Shown here: in pieces, positions 54,596-64,000 of the stretch
How positions within the stretch are numbered: position 1 is the stretch's first letter
How the letters are laid out: every line of letters starts with the position of its first letter
Position numbers and translations under genes: made by a program
The notes under the pieces: model-generated
What the model saw: only the letters and a program-made list of their open reading frames with translations
Told to the model about the DNA's origin: nothing
The model's database searches: none
NCBI GenBank assembly: GCA_014155875.1
Contig: JACEFZ010021772.1
Span: 97,501 to 161,500 of the forward strand
From: Cepaea nemoralis
Lineage: Eukaryota; Mollusca; Gastropoda; Stylommatophora; Helicidae
DNA: 64,000 nt
Direction of reading: 5' to 3'

Positions 54596-54722
54596 TACAA
54601 TGGTATCAATGCCTGTCGTTCAGAAAGCAATGACAAACTACTGAACGTAAACTTGCCCAGGAATTACAAGTAGCCCACAATGCTGGAGTTGACTGTTACG
54701 TCCTGTAAAGGATATGCAACTA
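54596..54722 (+). repeat. SINE A, 3' part (split by LINE)
   Basis: Starts with the duplicated TACAATGGT, then GTCGTTCAGAAAGCAATGAC, and ends CTGTAAAGGATATGCAACT. From 54723 to 54954 nothing is recognised. Confidence 0.8.
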
Positions 54723-54954
54723 ACTTCTTAACTTGCCGATGGTCACATCACATTCCACATTCCATTCTTTCCATAACACCTGCCCCGTTCAACCTCAGAA
54801 CGAGAAGTTATAATTAAGGGCAATCTCTGGCTCAGATTAATAATCCCGTGACCCACTCAGCCACAATTCAGATATTAATGTGAAAGGGATTATTGTTCAT
54901 GAAGGACAATCACAGAGATTTGAAGTATGTTTCAGAGTCAAATGTCACTCACTA

Positions 54955-55045
54955 CAGACTCTCACAACTGTCTCTCACAACTGTCTCTCACAACTGTCTC
55001 TCACAACTGTCTCTCACAAATGCCTCACACAACTGTCTCTCAAAA
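54955..55045. repeat. 13-bp minisatellite, left block
   Basis: Six or seven CTCACAACTGTCT units. The array stops at the LINE and resumes after it. Confidence 0.92.
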
Positions 55046-56222
55046 CAGCTGTTCAGTTTGCTGTTTTGTGGTGCTCTCTGGACAACAAGATTGTGAGAGA
55101 TGATGCCCCAAGCCTCACGATAGATGGTGAAAGCGTCAACAGAGAGAACAAACTGAAGTATCTGGGAATCACATTTGACAGGAGTCTGTCCTTCATGGAT
55201 CATGTGGAGACGGTTGTGACAAGATCTCAAAAGGGACTCAGTGCACTTAAAACTATGGCTGAAATGGACACAGAGCAGAGAATTCTTTTCACACTATACC
55301 AGCACTTGATCCTCTCAGTGATTGATTATGGACTAGGACTGCTCACTGTCTCAAAGAGTCAGCTGGTGAAATTAGAGCGCATACAGAACGAAGCTATGCG
55401 AGTCATTCTGGGATGCACCAGAGACACTCCAGTAGTGTGTATGCGTTACATCCTTGGTCTGCCTACTGTTGCTAGTAGGCTCAAGGTGATGCAGCGAAGG
55501 CATATCTCAGAGTAGGTGCAGACACAGATCACCCGTTGCATGAGGCGCTGGACGTAGTTAAAGGTCAGAGACTGATAAGAGGGAAATCATGGATGGCTCA
55601 GGCGGAGGATACGATCAGACAGGTGTGCCCCTTGGAGAACATTAGGAGAGGAGAGGAGTGGGTCAGAGTGCCAGCGGAGCAGACAGACTTGTGCAGAGTT
55701 ATAATCACATTGAGCCGGGAGTGCAGGGAGTGGCCAGCAGGGGCCAAGGAAGTGGAAATCCAGCAACTAATTCAGGATAATGCTCGCTCGGGTGATGTGA
55801 TCTACACAGATGGGTCGGTGTTGAGAGGTAGGAGAAGTGCTTGGGGGTTCTTAGCATCGTCTGGATCTTTTCTTCGGGGCATGCTGGTGTGCTGGGGAAT
55901 GAACAAGCGGACAGATTGGCGGGCTCGGCAAAACTTGGTGGAGTATTGATGCATGACAAATCAGACGTGGTTGCGGCCTTGTGGGAGCATGTGTACACCT
56001 CAGAGGAGCAAATGGATCACCATGGTCTGGCAAAATGCGACAGCGAGGGGTGACGAGGGGATCTGGCCGACGATCGACGCTCAAAGGAAAGGCCAGACGG
56101 ACATATAATCAGATTACTACTGGTACTATCGGAGTTGGGACTCCTCGCTGGCTGCTGGGGATGGTGACGGAGCACTTATGGGAATGTCCCGAATGCTGTG
56201 ATGTCGGTTCCTAAATCAATCA
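55046..56222 (+). pseudogene. RNase H-type LINE copy inserted in 13-bp array
   Basis: The plus strand codes NKLKYLGITFDRSLSFMDHV, LERIQNEAMRVILGCTRDTP (end of RT) and, after a frameshift near 55512, GKSWMAQAEDTIRQV and VIYTDGSVLRGRRSAWGFL (start of RNase H). It then jumps to WIFSSGHAGVLGNEQADRLA: the middle of RNase H, with the second and third acidic residues, is deleted. The C-terminus ends LWECPECCDVGS with a TCAA tail. Same family as the fragment at 41.95-42.42 kb, whose 3' end is nearly identical, and related to the minus-strand copy at 53.5 kb. Confidence 0.82.
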
Positions 56223-56224
56223 AT

Positions 56225-57140
56225 CAATCAACAACTGCCTTTCAAAACTGCCCCTCACAACTGTCTCTCACAACTGTCTTTCACAACTGCCTCTCACAAC
56301 TGTCTCTCACAACTGACTCTCACAACTGTCTCTCACAACTGACTCTCACAACTGTCTCTCACACCTGTCTCTCACAACTGATTCTCACAACTGACTCTCA
56401 CAACTGACTCTCACAACTGTCTCTCACAACTGCCTTTCAAAACTGCCCCTCACAACTGTCTCTCACAACTGTCTCTCAAAACTGACTCTCACAACTGACT
56501 CTCACAATTGCCTATCACAACTGTCTCTCAAAACTGACTCTCACAACTGACTCTCACAAATGCCTCTCACAAATGACTCTCACAACTGCCTATCACAACT
56601 GCCTCTCACAACTGCCCCTCACAACTGCCCCTCACAACTGTCTCTCACAACTGACTCTCACAACTGACTCTCACAACTGCCCCTCACAACTGCCTCTCAC
56701 AACTGCCTCTCACAACTGTCTCTCACAACTGACTCTCACAACTGACTCTCACAACTGCCTATCACAACTGACTCTCACAACTGCCTCTCACAACTGCCCC
56801 TCACAACTGTCTCTCACAACTGACTCTCACAACTGCCTCTCACAACTGCCTATTACAACTGCCTCTCACAACTGCCCCTGACAACTGTCTCTCACAACTG
56901 ACTCTCACAACTGACTCTCACAACTGCCTCTCACAACTGCCCCTCACAACTGTCTCTCACAACTGACTCTCACAACTGCCTCTCACAACTGCCTATTACA
57001 ACTGCCTCTCACAACTGCCCCTGACAACTGTCTCTCACAACTGACTCTCACAACTGACTCTCACAACTGACTCTCACAACTGCCTCTCACAACTGACTCT
57101 CACAACTGCCCCTCACAACTGCCTCTCACAACTGCTTCTC
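56225..57140. repeat. 13-bp minisatellite, right block
   Basis: About 70 units of CTCACAACTGNCT. A 143-bp (11-unit) block beginning CCTATTACAACTGCC occurs at 56849 and again at 56992, so higher-order duplication has happened. Confidence 0.95.
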
Positions 57141-57299
57141 CACCTCTCAATGACCACCACCTGTGTTGTTCCATTGCCACTTTCTTGTTATTCAGGCTAA
57201 TCCCTGTATCTGGATGCCCAATATCACCCGTCACCCGGTGGACGCGCCTTACGGTTGTACAGGCTCATACTATAAGTGTGTTAGAGGCAACTGTTTACA

Positions 57300-57505
57300 G
57301 AAGTTAGTTGCATATCTTTTATAGGACGTCGCTGTCAACCCCAGCGTTTTTGACAATTCGTGATTTACTTTCAGTAATTTGGCGTTGCCTTCTGAACGAC
57401 CAGAACTCATACCATTTTAATAAACAGCTCAAGACAGTCTGCTTTCAACCGGATCGGCAGACAAGCATTCTGGTAACTGAGCTACTGCGCCACGCTTTTG
57501 ACACA
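57300..57505 (-). repeat. SINE A-like copy with a different tRNA head
   Basis: On the minus strand the tail (GGATATG-like, here AAAAGATATGCAACT) and core (CTGGTCGTTCAGAAGGCAAC) are family A. The head is GTGGCGCAGTAGCTCAGTTA, a clear A box unlike the heads of the other copies. Confidence 0.65.
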
Positions 57506-57584
57506 CTGAAACACAGAAGGAAAGTGTAAGTGACACGATGCAAGATGCATTTTCGACCGTGTGTTTGCCTCAGCCCATGCATAT

Positions 57585-57800
57585 CCGTGGCGAAGTGAGC
57601 AAGCCGTTTGGCTCGAGCTCCAAAAGTTGCATGTTCGATTCCAGACCGCCTCCTTCGGTTGACGAGTGAAATTTTTCGGAGACTCCTGTGGGTCGTCGCT
57701 AGAGCTACGGAGTTCACGCTTTGTGCGACGCTTTCCGCGCTGCAGAAAGAGACCGAGTCACATGGGATAAAACCCGGTGCAATGAAGACGACCCTGTCGA
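57585..57800 (+). repeat. Repeat family E copy with tRNA-like head
   Basis: Head CCGTGGCGAAGTGAGCAAGC and box B TGCATGTTCGATTCCAG, then CTTCGGTTGACGAGTG and GGAGACTCCTGTGGGTCG. It matches 3480-3660 on the other strand. A T run near 57812-57821 may be its end. Confidence 0.65.
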
Positions 57801-57889
57801 CTTTTATGCGACTTTTTTTTTGGAGAACATGCAGACAAACACCACAAAGCAAATAAACCAATAGCTGACAACACTAAAACGCCACCATG

Positions 57890-60800
57890 AATCAACTACC
57901 ACTCTACCATATAGTCACCTAGTACTCTACTATATAGTCACCTAGTACTCTACTATATAGTCACCTAGCACTCTACTATATAATCACCTACCACTATACC
58001 ATATAGTCACCTAGCACTCTACTATATAGTCACCTAGCACTCTACTATATAGTCACCTACCACTCTACCATATAGTCACCTAGCACTCTACCATATAGTC
58101 ACCTAGCACCCTACCATATAGTCACCTACCACTCTACCATATAGTCACTTAGCACTCTACTATATAGTCACCTACCACACTACTATATAGTCACCTAGCA
58201 CTTTACTATACAGTCACCTACCACTCAACCATATAGTCACCTAGCACTCTACTATATAGTCACCTAGCACTCTACTATATAGTCACCTACCACTCTACTA
58301 TATAGTCACCTAGCACTCTACTATATAGTCACCTAGCGCTCTACTATAAAGTCACTTAGCACTCTACTATATAGTCACCTACCACTCTACCATATAGTCA
58401 CCTAGCACTCTACTATATAGTCACCTAGCACTCTACTAAATAGTCACCTGCCACGCTACTATATAGTCACCTAGCACTCTACTATATAGTCACTGAGCAC
58501 TCTACTATATAGTCACCTAGCACTCTACTATATAGTCACCTAGCACTCTACTATATAGTCACCTAGCACTCTTTTATATAGTCACCTAGCACTCTACTAT
58601 ATAGTCACCTAGCACTCTACTATATAGTCACCTAGCACTCTACTATAGAGTCACCTAGCACTCTACTATATAGTCACCTAGCACTCTACTATATAATCAC
58701 ATACCACTATACCATATAGTCACCTAGCACTCTACTATATAGTCACCTAGCACTCTACTATATAGTCACCTAGCACTTTACTATATAGTCACCTACCACT
58801 CCACTATATAGTCACCTACCAATCTACCATATAGTCACCTAGCACTGTATCATATAGTCAATTACCACTCTACCATATAGTCACCTACCACTTTACCATA
58901 TAGTCACCTAGCACTCTACCATATAGTCACCTAGCACTCTACCATATAGTCACTTAGTACTCTACTATATAGTAACTTAGCACTCTACTATATAGTCACC
59001 GACCACTCTACCATATAGTCACCTAGCACTCTACTAAATAGTCACCTTCCACTCTACTATATAGTCACCAAGCACTCTACTATATAGTCACCTAGCACTC
59101 TACTATATAGTCACCTAGCACTCTACTATATAGTCACCTAGCACTCTACTATATAGTCACCTAGCACTCTACTATATAGTCACCTAGCACTCTACTATAT
59201 AGTCACCTAGCACTCAACCATATAGTCACCTAGCACTCAACCATATAGTCACCTAGCACTCTACCATATAGTCACCTACCACTCCACTATATAGTCACCT
59301 ACCAATCTACCATATAGTCACCTAGCACTGTATCATATAGTCACCTACCACTCTACCATATCTTCACCTACCACTCTACCATATAGTCACCTAGCACTCT
59401 ACCATATAGTCACCTAGCACTCTACCATATAGTCACTTAGTACTCTACTATATAGTCACTTAGCACTCTATTATATAGTCACCTACCACTCTACCATATA
59501 GTCACCTAGCACTCTACTAAATAGTCACCTTCCACTCTACTATATAGTCACCTAGCACTCTACCATATAGTCTCCTACCACTCTACCATATAGTCACCTA
59601 CCACTCTACCATATAGTCACTTACCACTCTACTATATAGTCACCTATCACTCTACCATATAATCACCTACCACTCTACTATATAGTCACCTACCACTCTA
59701 CCACATAATCTCATACCACTCTACTATATAGTCACCTAGCACTCTACTATATAATCACCTACCACTATACCATATAGTCACCTACCACTCTACCATATAG
59801 TCACCTATCACTCTACAATATAGTCACCTACCACTCTACCATATAGTCACCTAGCACTCTACCATATAGTCTCCTACCACTCTACCATATAGTCACCTAC
59901 CACTCTACCATATAGTCACCTACCACTCTACTATATAGTCACCTATCACTCTACCATATAATCACCTACCACTCTACTATATAGTCACCTACCACTCTAC
60001 CACATAATCTCATACCACTCTACTATATAGTCACCTAGCACTCTACTATATAATCACCTACCACTATACCATATAGTCACCTACCACTCTACCATATAGT
60101 CACCTACCACTCTACCATATAGTCACCTACCACTCTACCATATAGTCACCTACCACTCTACCATATTGTCATCTACACTCTACCATTTGGTTACCTAGCA
60201 CTGTATCATATAGTCACCTACCACTCTATCATATAGTCACCTACCACTCTACCGTATAGTCACCTACCACTCTACCATATAGTCACCTACCACTCTACCA
60301 TATAGTCACCTACCACTCTACTATATAGTCACCTATCACTCTACCATATAATCACCTACCACTCTACTATATAGTCACCTACCACTCTACCACATAATCT
60401 CATACCACTCTACTATATAGTCACCTAGCACTCTACTATATAATCACCTACCACTATACCATATAGTCACCTACCACTCTACCATATAGTTACCTATCAC
60501 TCTACAATATAGTCACCTACCACTCTACCATATAGTCACCTAGCACTCTACCATATAGACTCCTACCACTCTACCATATAGTCACCTACCACTCTACCAT
60601 ATTGTCATCTACACTCTACCATTTGGTTACCTAGCACTGTATCATATAGTCACCTACCACTCTGTCATATAGTCACCTACCACTCTACCGTATAGTCACC
60701 TACCACTCTACCATATAGTCACCTAGCACTCTACCATATAGTCATCTAGCACTCTACCATATAGTCACCTAGCACTCTACTATATAGTCACCCACCACTC

Positions 60801-63800
60801 TACTATATAGTCACCTAGCACTCTACCATATAGTCACCTACCACTCTACCATATAGCCACCGACAACTCCACCATATAGTCACCTACCACTCTATCATAT
60901 AGTCACCTAGCACTCTACCATATAGTCACCTAGCACTCTACCATATAGCCACCTACAACTCCACCATATAGTCACCTACCACTCTATCATATAGTCACCT
61001 AGCACTCTACCATATAGTCACCTAGCACTCTACTATATAGTCACCTAACACTCTACTATATAGTCACCTAGCACTCTACCATATAATCACCTACCACTCT
61101 ACTATATAGTCACCTACCACTCTACCACATAATCTCATACCACTCTACTATATAGTCACCTAGCACTCTACTATATAATCACCTACCACTATACCATATA
61201 GTCACCTACCACTCTACCATATAGTCACCTATCACTCTACAATATAGTCACCTACCACTCTACCATATAGTCACCTAGCACTCTACCATATAGACTCCTA
61301 CCACTCTACCATATAGTCACCTACCACTCTACCATATAGTCACCTACCACTCTACCATATAGTCACCTACCACTCTACCATATTGTCATCTACACTCTAC
61401 CATTTGGTTACCTAGCACTGTATCATATAGTCACCTACCACTCTATCATATAGTCACCTACCACTCTACCGTATAGTCACCTACCACTCTACCATATAGT
61501 CACCTACCACTCTACCATATAGTCACCTACCACTCTACTATATAGTCACCTATCACTCTACCATATAATCACCTACCACTCTACTATATAGTCACCTACC
61601 ACTCTACCACATAATCTCATACCACTCTACTATATAGTCACCTAGCACTCTACTATATAATCACCTACCACTATACCATATAGTCACCTACCACTCTACC
61701 ATATAGTCACCTATCACTCTACAATATAGTCACCTACCACTCTACCATATAGTCACCTAGCACTCTACCATATAGTCTCCTACCACTCTACCATATAGTC
61801 ACCTACCACTCTACCATATAGTCACCTACCACTCTACTATATAGTCACCTATCACTCTACCATATAATCACCTACCACTCTACTATATAGTCACCTACCA
61901 CTCTACCACATAATCTCATACCACTCTACTATATAGTCACCTAGCACTCTACTATATAATCACCTACCACTATACCATATAGTCACCTACCACTCTACCA
62001 TATAGTCACCTATCACTCTACAATATAGTCACCTACCACTCTACCATATAGTCACCTAGCACTCTACCATATAGACTCCTACCACTCTACCATATAGTCA
62101 CCTACCACTCTACCATATAGTCACCTACCACTCTACCATATAGTCACCTACCACTCTACCATATTGTCATCTACAGTCTACCATTTGGTTACCTAGCACT
62201 GTATCATATAGTCACCTACCACTCTATCATATAGTCACCTACCACTCTACCGTATAGTCACCTACCACTCTACCATATAGTCACCTAGCACTCTACCATA
62301 TAGTCACCTACCACTCTACTATATAGTCACCTATCACTCTACCATATAATCACCTACCACTCTACTATATAGTCACCTACCACTCTACCACATAATCTCA
62401 TACCACTCTACTATATAGTCACCTAGCACTCTACTATATAATCACCTACCACTATACCATATAGTCACCTACCACTCTACCATATAGTCACCTATCACTC
62501 TACAATATAGTCACCTACCACTCTACCATATAGTCACCTAGCACTCTACCATATAGACTCCTACCACTCTACCATATAGTCACCTACCACTCTACCATAT
62601 TGTCATCTACACTCTACCATTTGGTTACCTAGCACTGTATCATATAGTCACCTACCACTCTGTCATATAGTCACCTACCACTCTACCGTATAGTCACCTA
62701 CCACTCTACCATATAGTCACCTAGCACTCTACCATATAGTCATCTAGCACTCTACCATATAGTCACCTAGCACTCTACTATATAGTCACCCACCACTCTA
62801 CTATATAGTCACCTAGCACTCTACCATATAGTCACCTACCACTCTACCATATAGCCACCTACAACTCCACCATATAGTCACCTACCACTCTATCATATAG
62901 TCACCTAGCACTCTACCATATAGTCACCTAGCACTCTACCATATAGCCACCTACAACTCCACCATATAGTCACCTACCACTCTATCATATAGTCACCTAC
63001 CACTCTACCACATAATCTCATACCACTCTACTATATAGTCACCTAGCACTCTACTATATAATCACCTACCACTATACCATATAGTCACCTACCACTCTAC
63101 CATATAGTCACCTATCACTCTACAATATAGTCACCTACCACTCTACCATATAGTCACCTAGCACTCTACCATATAGACTCCTACCACTCTACCATATAGT
63201 CACCTACCACTCTACCATATAGTCACCTACCACTCTACCATATAGTCACCTACCACTCTACCATATTGTCATCTACACTCTACCATTTGGTTACCTAGCA
63301 CTCTACCATATAGTCACCTACCACTCTACTATATAGTCACCTATCACTCTACCATATAATCACCTACCACTCTACTATATAGTCACCTACCACTCTACCA
63401 CATAATCTCATACCACTCTACTATATAGTCACCTAGCACTCTACTATATAATCACCTACCACTATACCATATAGTCACCTACCACTCTACCATATAGTCA
63501 CCTATCACTCTACAATATAGTCACCTACCACTCTACCATATAGTCACCTAGCACTCTACCATATAGACTCCTACCACTCTACCATATAGTCACCTACCAC
63601 TCTACCATATTGTCATCTACACTATACCATTTGGTTACCTAGCACTGTATCATATAGTCACCTACCACTCTGTCATATAGTCACCTACCACTCTACCGTA
63701 TAGTCACCTACCACTCTACCATATAGTCACCTAGCACTCTACCATATAGTCATCTAGCACTCTACCATATAGTCACCTAGCACTCTACTATATAGTCACC

Positions 63801-64000
63801 TACCACTCTACTATATAGTCACCTAGCACTCTACCATATAGTCACCTACCACTCTACCATATAGCCACCTACAACTCCACCATATAGTCACCTACCACTC
63901 TATCATATAGTCACCTAGCACTCTACCATATAGTCACCTAGCACTCTACTATATAGTCACCTAACACTCTACTATATAGTCACCTAGCACTCTACTATAT
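57890..64000. repeat. 23-bp satellite with higher-order structure
   Basis: About 265 units of the form CACTCTACCATATAGTCACC plus TAC or TAG; the array continues past the window end. Before about 59700 units are fairly uniform (CTATATAGTCACCTAGCA). After it a set of variants recurs in fixed order: CCACATAATCTCATACCACT, then ACTATACC, ACAATATAG, ATAGACTCC, and ATTTGGTTACC. The first marker starts at 59701, 60000, 60390, 61125, 61607, 61906, 62388, 63008 and 63398. No coding potential. Confidence 0.97.

Overview
The window is nuclear DNA of an animal. There is no operon-like gene packing. Coding sequence is split by introns with GT/AG borders and polypyrimidine tracts. Decayed non-LTR retrotransposons, tRNA-promoter SINEs, a hAT-type MITE, a Ty3/Gypsy element, a processed ribosomal-protein pseudogene and very large tandem arrays fill almost all the rest. 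The mix fits a lophotrochozoan invertebrate, with a mollusc as my best guess; this is inference only.

Layout. 1-10.6 kb: SINE and LINE remnants, purine/pyrimidine microsatellites, and a 751-bp hAT MITE (4706-5456) with an 8-bp target duplication. 10.7-15.4 kb: a 24-bp minisatellite of about 113 units, split by a 730-bp solo LTR, then a second minisatellite and a SINE. 15.8-16.5 kb: a processed pseudogene joining RPS14 to the 3' half of RPS30 (FAU). 17.6-40.6 kb: one four-exon gene on the minus strand that I assembled from splice signals and phase (317 residues, family not recognised). Its introns hold most of the other material, including a young 8.85-kb Gypsy element and a 3.8-kb array of 68-bp units. 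Each unit of that array carries a copy of the splice donor of exon 2. 42.4-46.1 kb: a 52-bp minisatellite of about 70 units. 46-57.9 kb: SINEs of several families, LINE fragments and small arrays, with nested insertions. 57.9-64 kb: a 23-bp satellite with higher-order structure that runs off the end.

The main mobile element (22786-31632) has two 2128-bp LTRs that differ at only four sites I can see, a 5-bp target duplication, a primer-binding site resembling the tRNA-Pro type, and a polypurine tract. Its pol order is protease-integrase-RT-RNase H, with integrase before RT. That is the order of Gmr1-like Gypsy elements and not the usual Gypsy order. Its Gag contains a SCAN-like segment. A one-base frameshift between RT and RNase H is the only break I see in its coding region.

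No CRISPR array, rRNA gene or functional tRNA gene is supported. Long open frames inside the minisatellites are products of unit lengths divisible by three.
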